In this document: positions 15,344-25,162 of the stretch, in pieces | How the letters are laid out: each line of letters opens with the position of its first letter | Numbering within the stretch: position 1 is the stretch's first letter | Origin: an uncultured delta proteobacterium | Lineage (GTDB): Bacteria > Desulfobacterota > Desulfovibrionia > Desulfovibrionales > Desulfovibrionaceae | NCBI GenBank assembly: GCA_903835685.1 | Contig: CAILNX010000011.1 | Coordinates: 1 to 43,190, forward strand | Length of the DNA stretch: 43,190 bases | Reading direction: 5' to 3' | The notes under the pieces: model-generated | Told to the model about the DNA's origin: nothing | Database searches by the model: none | The model's input: only the letters and a program-made list of their open reading frames with translations | Position numbers and translations under genes: made by a program

Positions 15344-17911
15344 ATGTCCCTGGAATCGCTTCTGAAGTCCCCACACCTCTTTCTCAAGCTGTCCTTTCCC
15401 CCGGTCATGCTGGAGCTCATGCGCGAGGCGGTCAAGCCCGAGGTCAATTTCGACCGCATCGCCCAGATCATCAGCCTGGACCCGGTGCTGGCCACCACCA
15501 TCTTGAGCCTGACCAACTCGGCCTTCTATGGCCTGCCCAAGAAGGTCACGGACCTGCACCGGGCCGCCCTGGTCCTGGGCTCCCGGGAAATCCTGAAAAT
15601 CGCCATTTCCGTGTCCTACCAGCGGGCCATGCAGACCACCAGTTGCCAGGGCCGCTACGACTTCTTCCAAGAGTGGCGGCTCACGGTCTGGAGCTCCATC
15701 GCGGCCGAGATGCTGGCCTTGCGCCTGTGCCCGGACAAGGCCAACCAGGCCTATCTGTGCAGCCTCTTGAAAGACATCTCCCTGCTCTTTCTCTCCTGCT
15801 CCTCGCCCGAGGACCTGCCCCACCCCGAGACCAAGAAGCACCTCCTGGACTACACCCCGGGGCAACTGGAACGGGAGGAGGCGGCCTGGGGCATGCATCA
15901 CGGGGCCTTGACCCAGCTCATCCTGTCCCGCTGGGGCATCCCGGTGGCGGCCTGCGACTCCATCCGCAGCCACCACGCCGTGGACGTCATCGAGGAGAGC
16001 GAGCCCCTGACCCAGGCCCTCATCCTGTCCACCCGCTGGGCCGAGGTGGAGCTGGGCTTTTCTCCGGCCCAGTCCGTGGTCCAGTTCGAGGTGCTCATGA
16101 AGGCCGTGCTGGGCCTGTCCGACCAGGAACTGGACGACCTGCGCCAGGAGTGCGCGCTCAAATTCCGGACCATGCTCCAGACCCTGGGCATCGACGAAAG
16201 GCCGGAACAGGCCTTTTACCAGCACTCCTTGAACCTCATGCAGAACTACTATTTCCTGAGTCTGGACGTGTCCGGGGCCGAGGGCGGGGCCCCGGGCGCG
16301 GCCCGGGCCATCGGCCGGCACCTCAAGCTCTACTGGGACCTGGAGTTCTGGGAGCTGGCCCTGCGCTCCCCGCACGGCGAAGGCTACCACCTTTTCCGCT
16401 ATGACCGGGAACAGGGCGAACTCACGGCCCTTGCTCCGGTGACGCCCAAGGAACTGGACTGGACCGTGAAGCGCAAGGGCCTGCGCCTGCTGTCCTCGGA
16501 CCGGGCCTGGGGCGAGCTGCGCTACGACCGCACGGTCTTAAACGATGCGGACCACGACCGTCTGGTCCTCTATCTGCGCTACATCAGCCAGGCCTACGAG
16601 CGTTACTGCGGCCGCCAGGCCGTGCTGGAGCACAAGGCCGGAATCCTGGACGAGCTGCCCATAGGAGTGGCCCGGGTGGACGCCCAGGGCCGGGTGGCCG
16701 AGTTCAACCGTCTGTTCAGCCGCACGGCCGGGCTCTCGGACGAGGACCGGGGCCTGGACCTGGCCCAGGTCCTGCGCACCCGGCTGGGCCTGCCCCTGGG
16801 GCCGGAATGGGAGGAGTTCCTGGCCGCCCCGGAACGGCCCGCGTTCAGCACCATCGCCTGCGCCGATCGCCGGGAGGCTCCCACAGTCGCAACAGATGTC
16901 GCGACAGGGGCCGGGATTGGCGAAGGGACCGACAGAGGGACCGGGGCCAAGGCCGACCCGGCCCAGCCCGCGAACTGCGGCTTCTATTTCTCGGCCCGGC
17001 GGGACCACAACCTGCCCGACGACGGGGTGCTCATCCTTTTGGAAGACATCACGGAAATCTCCCATCTCGAACTCCAGGCCCTGCGCCAGCGGGATTTCCT
17101 GGCCCAGTTGGTGGGGGCCATGCGCGACGTGGTCCTGACCCTGGACCAGGCCGGGGTGGTGCGCTTCGTGTCCCAGGCCGGGTTCGACAACCTGGAGGGC
17201 GGCAACCTGTTCACCCAGGCCAAGCCCACCAGCCAGATGCCCGGCCCCTGGAACGCGGACTACCTCCTGTCCTCGCGCGGGCCGGTGGAGGTGCTGCTGC
17301 CCACCCGCAGCCGGGGGGAACGGCCCTATGAGCTCATCTTCTCCCGGCTGGAGGCCCAGGGCGAGCAAAAGCAGGGATTCCTGGTGGTGGGCCGGGACCT
17401 GACCACCATCCGGCGCATGGAGGAGCACCTCCGCCGCCAGGCCACCTACGACGAGCTGACCAACCTGTTCAACCGCTACCAGTTCCAGGCCATGCTGGCC
17501 CGGGAGATCGGCCGGGGACGGCGCACCGGGCGGCCCATGGGCATCATCTTCTTCGACCTGGACGGGCTCAAGGCCATCAACGACTCCCAGGGCCACCAGG
17601 CCGGGGACGCGGTCCTGCGCCTGACCGGCGCGGTGCTGAACAAGGAAGTGCGCACGGGTATGGACTTCCCCTGCCGCTACGGCGGGGACGAGTTCGCCCT
17701 GATCGCCACCGAGATCGTGGACGAGGATTTGAAGCACCTGGCCGAACGCATCCGCCTGGCCGTGATTGACCAGTTCGGGGGCAAGGTGACCATCAGCTCG
17801 GGCCTGTCCATGCTCGCGGCCGAGGACAGCCTGGACACCCTCCTGGCCCGGGCCGACCAGGCCGTGTACCGGGCCAAGGCCCTGGGCGGGAACTCCGTGG
17901 TCTGGGGATAG
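15344..17911 (+). CDS. HDOD-PAS-GGDEF signalling protein
   Basis: An 855-residue cytoplasmic protein. Residues 10-215 are an HDOD domain (FPPVMLELMREAVKPEVNFD, ILSLTNSAFYGLPKKVTDL, HRAALVLGSREILKIA). A linker or GAF-like region spans 220-420. Two PAS-like regions start near 428 (ELPIGVARVDAQGRVAEFN) and 582 (LAQLVGAMRDVVLTLDQAGV). A C-terminal diguanylate cyclase domain begins at TYDELTNLFNRYQF, with the intact active site GGDEF at 780-784 and FFDLDGLKAIND as the metal/GTP motif. It probably makes c-di-GMP in response to a PAS signal. The inhibitory I-site is not canonical: the position of the RxxD Arg is Thr. The segment around residue 510 (TVATDVATGAGIGEGTDRG) is a low-complexity insertion. 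Confidence 0.9.
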   Translation: MSLESLLKSPHLFLKLSFPPVMLELMREAVKPEVNFDRIAQIISLDPVLATTILSLTNSAFYGLPKKVTDLHRAALVLGSREILKIAISVSYQRAMQTTSCQGRYDFFQEWRLTVWSSIAAEMLALRLCPDKANQAYLCSLLKDISLLFLSCSSPEDLPHPETKKHLLDYTPGQLEREEAAWGMHHGALTQLILSRWGIPVAACDSIRSHHAVDVIEESEPLTQALILSTRWAEVELGFSPAQSVVQFEVLMKAVLGLSDQELDDLRQECALKFRTMLQTLGIDERPEQAFYQHSLNLMQNYYFLSLDVSGAEGGAPGAARAIGRHLKLYWDLEFWELALRSPHGEGYHLFRYDREQGELTALAPVTPKELDWTVKRKGLRLLSSDRAWGELRYDRTVLNDADHDRLVLYLRYISQAYERYCGRQAVLEHKAGILDELPIGVARVDAQGRVAEFNRLFSRTAGLSDEDRGLDLAQVLRTRLGLPLGPEWEEFLAAPERPAFSTIACADRREAPTVATDVATGAGIGEGTDRGTGAKADPAQPANCGFYFSARRDHNLPDDGVLILLEDITEISHLELQALRQRDFLAQLVGAMRDVVLTLDQAGVVRFVSQAGFDNLEGGNLFTQAKPTSQMPGPWNADYLLSSRGPVEVLLPTRSRGERPYELIFSRLEAQGEQKQGFLVVGRDLTTIRRMEEHLRRQATYDELTNLFNRYQFQAMLAREIGRGRRTGRPMGIIFFDLDGLKAINDSQGHQAGDAVLRLTGAVLNKEVRTGMDFPCRYGGDEFALIATEIVDEDLKHLAERIRLAVIDQFGGKVTISSGLSMLAAEDSLDTLLARADQAVYRAKALGGNSVVWG

Positions 17912-17962
17912 ACCGCCCAGCCACGGAATCGAGACGTTTTTCATCATTCAAAGGAGCATTTC

Positions 17963-20900
17963 ATGCTGTTTCGCATCGAGGTCGGCCCCAAGGCCCAGGT
18001 CAAGGACGTCATGGGCCTGCGCGTGGCCCACAAGATAGAGAACGAACTGGGCCTGTCCGTGGACCGCGTGGGCGTGGTCAAGGTCTTTACCGTGGACGGG
18101 CTGACCCGGGAGCAGGCCGAGACGGCCCTTTCCCGCTCGGCCCTGCACGACCCGGTCCTGCACGACGCGTCGCTCGACCCCCTTCCCCGGCCTTTCGACT
18201 GGACCCTGGAAGTGGGCTTTCGGCCCGGGGTCACGGACAACGAGGGCCGCACGGCCAAGGAGACCCTGGCCCTGGTCCTGGGCCTGTCCAAGGAGGCGGC
18301 CAAGCTTTTGAGTGTGTACACCTCCCACCGCTACCTCCTGTCCGGCACACTCACCGAGTCCCAGGTCCAGGCCATGGCCCGGGACCTTCTGGGCAACGAT
18401 CTGATCCAGCGCCACGAATACGCCTCGGCCGCCATCTGGGCCAAGAGCCCCGGGTTCGCCGCCCGCACGGCCAAGGTCACGGGCCAGGCCGAGGACACCG
18501 TGGCCGTGATCCCGCTCTCGACCATGAGCGACGCCAAACTCATGGATTTCAGCCGGGCCAACACCCTGGCCCTGAACCTGGACGAGCTCTCAGCCATCAA
18601 GGCCTACTACGCCCGGCCCGAGATCGCGACCGAGCGCCGGGCCGCCGGGCTTCCGGCCGAGCCCACGGACGCCGAGGTGGAGGTCCTGGCCCAGACCTGG
18701 TCCGAGCACTGCAAGCACAAGATCTTCACGGCCGTCATCGAGCACACCGACGCCGAGACCGGCCGTTGCATGACCGTGGACAGCCTGTTCAAGACCTATA
18801 TCCAGGGCTCCACGGCGGCCATCCGCGCGGCCAAGGGCGCGGACGACCCCTGCCTGTCCGTGTTCAAGGACAACGCGGGCGTGATCCGCTTCGACGACAC
18901 GATCAGCGTATGCATCAAGGTGGAGACCCACAACAGCCCCTCGGCCTTGGACCCCTACGGCGGAGCGCTCACGGGCATCGTGGGCGTGAACCGCGACCCC
19001 ATGGGCACGGGCATGGGCGCGAACCTGCTGGCCAACACCGACGTGTTCTGCTTCGCCTCCCCCTTTCACCAGGGCGAACTGCCCCCGCGCCTTTTGCACC
19101 CGCGCCGGGTATTTGAGGGCGTGCGCGAGGGCGTGGAGCACGGGGGCAACAAGTCCGGCATCCCCACGGTGAACGGGTCCGTGGTTTTCGACGAGCGCTA
19201 CTTGGGCAAGCCCCTGGTCCATTGCGGGACCATCGGGACCATTCCAGCCATGGTTGCGGGACATCCCGGATACGAGAAAAAGGCCCTGCCCGGGGACCAT
19301 ATCGTCATGTGCGGCGGCCGCATCGGCAAGGACGGGATCCACGGCGCGACCTTCTCCTCCGAGGAGTTGCACGAGGGCTCGCCAGCCACGGCCGTGCAGA
19401 TCGGCGACCCCATCACCCAGCGCAAGATGTACGACTGCCTCATGCGCGCCCGGGACCTGGGCCTGTACCACGCCATCACGGACAACGGCGCGGGCGGCCT
19501 GTCCTCCTCCGTGGGCGAGATGGCCCAGGACTCCGGCGGGTTCGACATGGACCTGTCCCAGGCCCCGCTCAAATACGACGGCTTGAAGCCCTGGGAAATC
19601 CTCATCTCCGAGGCCCAGGAGCGCATGACCCTGGCCGTGCCCCCCGAAAGCCTGGAGGCCTTCCTGGCCCTGGCCCGGGAGATGGACGTGGAGGCCACGG
19701 TGCTGGGCACCTTCACGGACTCCGGCCTGTATTTCGTGCGCCACGGGAAAAAACCCGTGGCCATGCTGCACATGGACTTCGTGCACGAGGGCGTGCCCCA
19801 GCTCCGGCTCAAGGCCCGCTGGGAAAAGCCCGCACTGAACGTCTCCCCCGATCTGTCATCAATTCTGCCCGAAATCGCGGACCAGGCCGCCCTGCTGAAA
19901 ACCATGCTCGGACGCCTGAACATCTGTTCCAAGGAGTACCTGATCCGGCAGTACGACCACGAGGTCCAGGGCAAGAGCGTGGTCAAGCCCCTGGTGGGGG
20001 TCCTGCGCGACGGCCCGGCCGATGCGGGCGTGATCCGACCCCGCCTGGACAGCGAACAGGGCCTGGTCATCTCGCATGGCATCTGTCCCCGCTACGGGGA
20101 CATCGACGCCTACTGGATGTGCGCCAACGCCATTGACGAGGCCGTGCGCAACGCCGTGGCCGTGGGCGGGGACATCCGCAACATGGCTGGCACGGACAAT
20201 TTCTGCTGGTGCGACCCGGTGGAGTCCGAGACCACGCCCGACGGCCAATACAAGCTGGCCCAACTGGTGCGGGCCAACCAGGCCCTGGACCACTTCTGCC
20301 GGGCCTACGGGGTACCCTGCGTCTCGGGCAAGGACTCCATGAAGAACGACTACAAGGGCGGCGGGGTAAAGATTTCCATCCCCCCGACGATATTGTACTC
20401 TGTCATCGGAATCGTGCCGGACGTGAATCGCTGTCTGACCTCGGATTTCAAGCAGGCCGGGGACCTGGTCTACGTCCTGGGGCTGACCCGGGATGAGATG
20501 GGAGCCAGCGAACTGGCCGAGGAACTGGGCCTGACCTTGGCCAGCGTGCCCCAGGTGGACGCGGTGTCAGCCCGGGAGCGCTATCTGGCCGTGTTCGAGG
20601 CCGCGCAAAAGGGGCTGATCACCGCCTGCCACGACTGCTCCGACGGCGGGCTGGCCGTGGCCCTGGCCGAGATGGCCCTGGGCGGACGGCTGGGCGCGGA
20701 CCTGGACTTAGGCCAGGCCCCGGTGCATCCCACGGACCTGTCGGCCCTGACCCGGCTCTATTCCGAGTCGGCCAGCCGCCTGGTGGCCACGGTGCGGCCC
20801 GAGAACCAGGCCGTTTTCGAGGCCCTGTTCGCGGGCCAGGTCCTGGGCCTTCTGGGCCGGGTCGCGGCCGGGCCGGAGTTTACGGTGTCCCTGGACGGCC

Positions 20901-20965
20901 AGGAGCTGTTGCGCCTGCCGGTGCAGGAGATGGCCCGGGCCTTCAAGGCCACCCTGGATTGGTAG
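17963..20965 (+). CDS. purL: phosphoribosylformylglycinamidine synthase PurL with PurS-like N-terminus
   Basis: A 1000-residue protein that makes FGAM from FGAR and ATP in purine synthesis. Residues 1-170 contain two PurS-like modules (DVMGLRVAHKIENELGLSV; LLSVYTSHRYLLSG). The catalytic tandem of AIR-synthase domains starts near residue 215, with TWSEHCKHKIF, VETHNSPSALDPYGGALTGIVGVNRD and later DNGAGGLSSSVGEMAQ. The second half has VSGKDSMKNDYKGGG and ITACHDCSDGGLAVALAEM. There is no C-terminal glutaminase domain, so a separate PurQ is required; it is not in the window. The ATG follows AAAGGAGC at ideal distance. A weak hairpin after the stop (ACCCG/CGGGT, 21064-21087) has a short T run and may end the transcript. 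Confidence 0.93.
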   Translation: MLFRIEVGPKAQVKDVMGLRVAHKIENELGLSVDRVGVVKVFTVDGLTREQAETALSRSALHDPVLHDASLDPLPRPFDWTLEVGFRPGVTDNEGRTAKETLALVLGLSKEAAKLLSVYTSHRYLLSGTLTESQVQAMARDLLGNDLIQRHEYASAAIWAKSPGFAARTAKVTGQAEDTVAVIPLSTMSDAKLMDFSRANTLALNLDELSAIKAYYARPEIATERRAAGLPAEPTDAEVEVLAQTWSEHCKHKIFTAVIEHTDAETGRCMTVDSLFKTYIQGSTAAIRAAKGADDPCLSVFKDNAGVIRFDDTISVCIKVETHNSPSALDPYGGALTGIVGVNRDPMGTGMGANLLANTDVFCFASPFHQGELPPRLLHPRRVFEGVREGVEHGGNKSGIPTVNGSVVFDERYLGKPLVHCGTIGTIPAMVAGHPGYEKKALPGDHIVMCGGRIGKDGIHGATFSSEELHEGSPATAVQIGDPITQRKMYDCLMRARDLGLYHAITDNGAGGLSSSVGEMAQDSGGFDMDLSQAPLKYDGLKPWEILISEAQERMTLAVPPESLEAFLALAREMDVEATVLGTFTDSGLYFVRHGKKPVAMLHMDFVHEGVPQLRLKARWEKPALNVSPDLSSILPEIADQAALLKTMLGRLNICSKEYLIRQYDHEVQGKSVVKPLVGVLRDGPADAGVIRPRLDSEQGLVISHGICPRYGDIDAYWMCANAIDEAVRNAVAVGGDIRNMAGTDNFCWCDPVESETTPDGQYKLAQLVRANQALDHFCRAYGVPCVSGKDSMKNDYKGGGVKISIPPTILYSVIGIVPDVNRCLTSDFKQAGDLVYVLGLTRDEMGASELAEELGLTLASVPQVDAVSARERYLAVFEAAQKGLITACHDCSDGGLAVALAEMALGGRLGADLDLGQAPVHPTDLSALTRLYSESASRLVATVRPENQAVFEALFAGQVLGLLGRVAAGPEFTVSLDGQELLRLPVQEMARAFKATLDW

Positions 20966-21110
20966 GGCGGGACCTGCGGGGAAAGACAAGCCGTTCCGGC
21001 CAGAATTCCCCTTCCCTTCTGACGGAAAATCGGCTACGGCTTTGAATACGTTCGTTTTTGCAATACCCGTAAGGGCTTCCATGCGGGTTTTGACGTGAAA
21101 GGGGGAGAAC

Positions 21111-21578
21111 ATGCTTCGACTGTTCATTCCGGTTTCCGCCGTCACGCTGGCCCTGGTCGTCCTGCTGGCCGCCGCCCCGGCCCAGGCCGAGCAGCGCTAT
21201 GTGGGCAGCAAGGCCTGTGCCGACTGCCATGAAGAGCAGTACGCCAACTTCTCCAAGTACGCGAAAAAAGCCCATTCCTCCAACAGCGTGAAGATCATGG
21301 CCGCCAAGCTTTCGGCCGAGGAAATCAAGGAGTGCTACTCCTGCCACGCCACGGGCTACGGCAAGCCCGGCGGATTCGTGAGCTACGAAAAGACCCCCCA
21401 CCTGGCTGACGCCGGATGTGAAGTCTGCCACGGCCCGGGCGGCGAACACCAGGACACCGGCGGCGAAATCGCCAAGATCGTGCGCCGCATGTCCATGAAG
21501 GATTGCGAGACCTGCCACAGCCCGGAACGGGTGAAGAATTTCAACTTCAAGCCGCTGCTCTTCGGCGGGGCGCACTAG
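21111..21578 (+). CDS. periplasmic tetraheme cytochrome c
   Basis: A 155-residue exported protein. The signal peptide runs to about residue 26 (LALVVLLAAAPAQA). Four CxxCH haem-c sites are visible: CADCH (36-40), CYSCH (75-79), CEVCH (103-107) and CETCH (132-136). His54, His97 and His113 are available as distal ligands. The YVGSKACADCHEEQYANF start resembles the cytochrome c554-type family. It would carry electrons in the periplasm. The next gene, a haem-c chemoreceptor, starts 9 bases after its stop and is surely co-transcribed, so the cytochrome may deliver the redox signal that the receptor senses. The ATG is preceded by GGGGGAG. Confidence 0.93.
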   Translation: MLRLFIPVSAVTLALVVLLAAAPAQAEQRYVGSKACADCHEEQYANFSKYAKKAHSSNSVKIMAAKLSAEEIKECYSCHATGYGKPGGFVSYEKTPHLADAGCEVCHGPGGEHQDTGGEIAKIVRRMSMKDCETCHSPERVKNFNFKPLLFGGAH

Positions 21579-21587
21579 GAGCCTCCC

Positions 21588-23594
21588 ATGCGCCTGATAC
21601 CAAAAACCCTGGGCAACAAGGTCCTGGTCCTCACCTCCCTTTTGACCATCATAGCCTTCACCGGCCTGTTCCTGGCCAATTCCTACTGGCAGCGCCAGGC
21701 CACCTTGAAGGACGCCGAGACCAACTCCCGGCTGACCTCCGAGCTCCTGAACATGGCCATCGCCGACCCCATGCGCCTGGGCGACAACAAAGGCACCACC
21801 ACGGTCTTCGACACCGTGGCCCAGGCCCACAAGGACGTGCACGTCTGCCTCACGGACTTCAAGGGCAACATCACCTACTCCACGGACAAGGACATGTTGC
21901 GCAAGGACCTGCTGGCCATGCACTCTGGCCGGATCAAGGAGGTCCTGCCCCAGGCCTTGAATGCCGGAGGGGAATACTCCTTCCTGTCCGAGGAAGGGTC
22001 CACGCCCCAGTTCATCGAGGTCATGGCGGTCAAGAACGCCCAGGAATGCTGGCACTGCCACGGCAAGTCCCAGCCCATTCTGGGGGCCATGGTGGTGTTC
22101 CAGGACGTGAGCCGCCAGTTCAACACCTTGAAGGAAAGCCAGGTCAAGGGCACCATCATCTCGATCAGCGGCCTGATCCTGCTCCTCTCGGCCCTGCTCC
22201 TGTTCATGAAGTTCGCGGTGGTCAACAAGGTGCGCACCATCGCCGCCGTCACCGAGGAAGTGAGCCAGGGCAACCTGGACGCCGAATTCGAAGTGGCCGG
22301 AACCGACGAGTTGGCCGACCTCTCCCGCTATCTGGGCCACATGGTGGACCAGATCAAGGACCAGCTCGAATACAACAAGAGCGTGCTCTCAGGCATCATC
22401 GTGCCCCTTCTGGTCACGGACAAGGACGGGGTCATCAATTTCGTGAACAAGCCCCTGTGCGCCATCCTGGACCGCAAGCCCGAAGAGCTTCTGGGCAAGG
22501 GCGTGGCCCTGGCCCTGACCGGAAAAGAGGGCACCGGCCGTACGGCCCAGCTCATCCGGGACGGCAAGAGCATCAACGGCAACATGCGGGTCCTGCACCA
22601 GGACGGCGGCGAGATCTCCGTGCACTACGAGGTCTCCCCGCTCATCAACGCCCAGGGTTTGTCCGTGGGGGCCATCGAGGTACTCATCGACCTGACCCAG
22701 GAAGAGAACGACCGCATGGCTATCGAGGAGAACCGCAAGAATCTCCTGGCCGTGGCCAACGAGGTCACGGGCGTGGCCATCAAGATGTCCTCGGCCGCCG
22801 AGGAATTGTACGCCCAGATGGCCGAACTGGCCAAGAGCGTGGACACCTCCACGGCCCAGACCGCCCAGGCGGCCACGGCCATGGAGGAGATGAACTCCAC
22901 GGTGCTGGAGGTGGCCAAGAACGCCGGGGCCACCTCGGATTCCTCGGACAAGGCCAACAAGGTGGCCCGCCAGGGCGGCGAAGTGGTCCAGCGGACCGTG
23001 GTCGAAATCCACGAAGTGACCGGGACCACGGAAAAGCTGTCCGAGACCCTGAACCAGCTCTCGGAACGCGCGGGCAAGATCGGCAGCGTGCTCGGGGTCA
23101 TCAACGACATCGCGGACCAGACCAACCTCCTGGCCCTGAACGCGGCCATCGAGGCCGCCCGGGCGGGCGAGGCCGGTCGCGGGTTCGCCGTGGTGGCCGA
23201 CGAGGTGCGCAAGCTGGCCGAGAAAACCATGAGCGCCACCAAGGAAGTGGAGGAGGTCATCCGCCTCATCCAGCAGGGCACCAGCGAGGCCGTGGAGGAG
23301 ATGGGCGGGGCCAGGGAGCGGGTGGTCAAGACCGCGGCCATGGCCGAGGAGGCCGGAAAGGTCCTGGGGCTCATCGTCACCCAGTCCGACGAGATCGCGG
23401 ACATGGTCCGCAGCATCGCCACGGCCGCCGAGCAGCAGTCGGCCACCAGCGACGAGATCAACACCAACATCACCGAGATCAACGAGGTCTCCCGGCATAT
23501 CTCCGACGGGATCGCCGAGGCCAACACAGCCATCGCCGAGGTGGCCAGCATGTCCCAGCACCTGGCCAAGCTGGTGGCCGGATTCAAGGCTTAA
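21588..23594 (+). CDS. methyl-accepting chemotaxis protein with periplasmic haem-c site
   Basis: A 668-residue receptor. Membrane helices are at about 11-30 and 188-208. Between them lies a periplasmic sensor of about 155 residues with one haem-c motif, CWHCH at 154-158, as in the oxygen/redox receptor DcrA of Desulfovibrio vulgaris. A HAMP domain follows (209-262), then a PAS domain (about 265-365; [17 protein letters not shown]). The cytoplasmic signalling domain has the hairpin tip [24 protein letters not shown]. It is predicted to signal redox potential or oxygen to CheA/CheW. It is the last gene of a two-gene unit with the tetraheme cytochrome and is followed by a strong terminator. The C-terminus lacks a CheR-tethering pentapeptide. 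Confidence 0.95.
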   Translation: MRLIPKTLGNKVLVLTSLLTIIAFTGLFLANSYWQRQATLKDAETNSRLTSELLNMAIADPMRLGDNKGTTTVFDTVAQAHKDVHVCLTDFKGNITYSTDKDMLRKDLLAMHSGRIKEVLPQALNAGGEYSFLSEEGSTPQFIEVMAVKNAQECWHCHGKSQPILGAMVVFQDVSRQFNTLKESQVKGTIISISGLILLLSALLLFMKFAVVNKVRTIAAVTEEVSQGNLDAEFEVAGTDELADLSRYLGHMVDQIKDQLEYNKSVLSGIIVPLLVTDKDGVINFVNKPLCAILDRKPEELLGKGVALALTGKEGTGRTAQLIRDGKSINGNMRVLHQDGGEISVHYEVSPLINAQGLSVGAIEVLIDLTQEENDRMAIEENRKNLLAVANEVTGVAIKMSSAAEELYAQMAELAKSVDTSTAQTAQAATAMEEMNSTVLEVAKNAGATSDSSDKANKVARQGGEVVQRTVVEIHEVTGTTEKLSETLNQLSERAGKIGSVLGVINDIADQTNLLALNAAIEAARAGEAGRGFAVVADEVRKLAEKTMSATKEVEEVIRLIQQGTSEAVEEMGGARERVVKTAAMAEEAGKVLGLIVTQSDEIADMVRSIATAAEQQSATSDEINTNITEINEVSRHISDGIAEANTAIAEVASMSQHLAKLVAGFKA

Positions 23595-23615
23595 GAATCA
23601 GGAGACCGGAAACTC

Positions 23616-23645
23616 AAAAGGGGGCTTCAAGCCCCCTTTTTTTTC
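23616..23645 (+). terminator. rho-independent terminator after the chemoreceptor
   Basis: AAAAGGGGGC (23616-23625) pairs with GCCCCCTTTT (23631-23640) around TTCAA, followed by further T. It is a textbook strong intrinsic terminator 21 bases after the stop codon, separating the cytochrome-receptor operon from pdxA. Confidence 0.95.
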
Positions 23646-23659
23646 GGGTACAAGACCCC

Positions 23660-24676
23660 ATGTCCCACACCTCCCCCTTCCTCTTGACCATGGGCGACCC
23701 CAATGGCCTGGGACCGGAACTCATCGTGCGCCATTTCGGGACGGCCCCGCCCCTGGCTTCGTCCATCCTGGTCATCGGCCCGGCCGAGGCCCTGGCCTGG
23801 CACGCCCGGCTGGCCGGAACCCTGCCCTTCTGGCGCGAGGTGGACCATCCCCTGGCCGCCGAGACGCACGGGCCAGGCGTCTTCCTCTTCTGCCCGCCGC
23901 AGGTGCGCGGCCGGACCTGGACCCCGGGCCAGGCCACGGCCCAGGGCGGCCTGGCCGCAGGCTTGAGCCTGGAAGCGGCCATGCCCCTGCTTCTTTCGGG
24001 CGCGGCCCGGGCCGTGGTCACCGCCCCTCTGAACAAGGCCATGCTCAAGGCCGCCGGGTTCGACTTTCCCGGGCACACCGAATTCTTCGCCGAGCGCGCG
24101 GGCGTCGGCCGGGAGAACATCTGCATGCACCTGGCCGGACCCCGTTTGCGGGTGAGCCTGGCCACCACCCACCCGGCCCTCAAAGACGTGCCCGGCCTGA
24201 TCACCGGCCCCCGCATCCGGCGCTGCCTGGAGCTGACCTCCGCCTTCACCGCCCGTCTGGGCCTGACCGCGCCCGTGGCCGTGTGCGGCCTGAACCCCCA
24301 CGCGGGCGAGGACGGCACCATCGGCCGGGAGGAGACCTTGATCATCGCCCCGGCCGTGCAGAGCGCCCGGGAAGCGGGCCTGCCGGTGGTGGGTCCCTTT
24401 GCGGCGGACACCCTGTTCCACCGGGCTGCGGCCGGGGAGTTCTCGGCCGTGCTGGCCATGTACCACGACCAGGGCTTAGGCCCGCTCAAGCTCCTGCATT
24501 TCAACGAGTCCGTGAACGTGACCCTGGGCCTGCCCTTTGTGCGCACCTCGGTGGACCACGGCACGGGCTACGACCTGGTGGGCACGGGCCGGGCCAGCCT
24601 GGGCAGCCTGCGCGAGGCCTTGCGCCTGGCCGAGCAATTGACCGGATTGCCGACCGAATCCACGGCCGGACTTTGA
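23660..24676 (+). CDS. pdxA: 4-hydroxythreonine-4-phosphate dehydrogenase PdxA
   Basis: A 338-residue enzyme of pyridoxal-phosphate synthesis that oxidises 4-phosphohydroxy-threonine with NAD(P) and divalent metal. Motifs are TMGDPNGLGPELIV near the N-terminus, VVTAPLNKAML, and metal-binding His in FPGHTEFFAE and AMYHDQGLGPLKLLHF. The C-terminal FVRTSVDHGTGYDLVGTG is also present. All are intact. The ATG at 23660 lies 20 bases after the upstream terminator stem and has only a poor ribosome binding site. The promoter of the next gene overlaps its stop codon. Confidence 0.94.
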   Translation: MSHTSPFLLTMGDPNGLGPELIVRHFGTAPPLASSILVIGPAEALAWHARLAGTLPFWREVDHPLAAETHGPGVFLFCPPQVRGRTWTPGQATAQGGLAAGLSLEAAMPLLLSGAARAVVTAPLNKAMLKAAGFDFPGHTEFFAERAGVGRENICMHLAGPRLRVSLATTHPALKDVPGLITGPRIRRCLELTSAFTARLGLTAPVAVCGLNPHAGEDGTIGREETLIIAPAVQSAREAGLPVVGPFAADTLFHRAAAGEFSAVLAMYHDQGLGPLKLLHFNESVNVTLGLPFVRTSVDHGTGYDLVGTGRASLGSLREALRLAEQLTGLPTESTAGL

Positions 24677-24701
24677 CTTGCAGCGGTAAATCCCCTACAT
24701 T
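24673..24701 (+). promoter_or_regulatory. sigma-70-type promoter for bacteriohemerythrin
   Basis: TTGACT (24673-24678) and TACATT (24696-24701) are separated by exactly 17 bases, close to the sigma-70 consensus. The -35 box overlaps the pdxA stop codon. The start codon of the hemerythrin gene is 35 bases past the -10 box, with AGGAGG between. Confidence 0.7.
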
Positions 24702-24736
24702 CGGACCATTGACCCCAAAAAGTCCAGGAGGCGAAC

Positions 24737-25135
24737 ATGGCCTATTTCGATTGGACCCCAGCCCTTTCCGTGGGCGTGAAGACCTTTGACGAGCAGCACA
24801 AGAAGCTCATCGACCTGATCAACACCATGCACGAGGCCATGAAGAGCGGCCACGGCCGGGACCGCCTGGACCTGACCCTGGAGGAACTCAAGAAGTACAC
24901 CGTGTACCATTTCGAGGCCGAGGAGCAGGCCATGACCCAACACGGTTTCCCGAACCTGGAGGCCCACCGCAAGGAGCACGAGAAGCTCGTCAGCCAGGTC
25001 CGGGACATGGATATCTCCCGCGAGGACGTGACCACCGTTGATATCATGGAGTTCCTCAAGCGCTGGCTGACCGACCACATCCTGGGCACGGACAAGAAAT
25101 ACAGCTCCTTTCTGAACTCCAAGGGCCTGCGCTAG
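24737..25135 (+). CDS. bacteriohemerythrin
   Basis: A 132-residue four-helix non-haem di-iron oxygen-binding protein. Iron ligands are visible in family order: His in FDEQHKKLIDLIN (residue 21), His57 and Glu61 in YTVYHFEAEEQ, His in LEAHRKEHEKL, and His and Asp in WLTDHILGTDKKY. The length is typical of single-domain bacterial hemerythrins. It would bind or scavenge oxygen in the cytoplasm, useful for an anaerobe exposed to air. Its own promoter (24673-24701) suggests expression independent of pdxA. The ATG follows CCAGGAGGCGAAC. Confidence 0.95.
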   Translation: MAYFDWTPALSVGVKTFDEQHKKLIDLINTMHEAMKSGHGRDRLDLTLEELKKYTVYHFEAEEQAMTQHGFPNLEAHRKEHEKLVSQVRDMDISREDVTTVDIMEFLKRWLTDHILGTDKKYSSFLNSKGLR

Positions 25136-25162
25136 GCCCGCGCCCGCACCGCCCCCAGCCCC

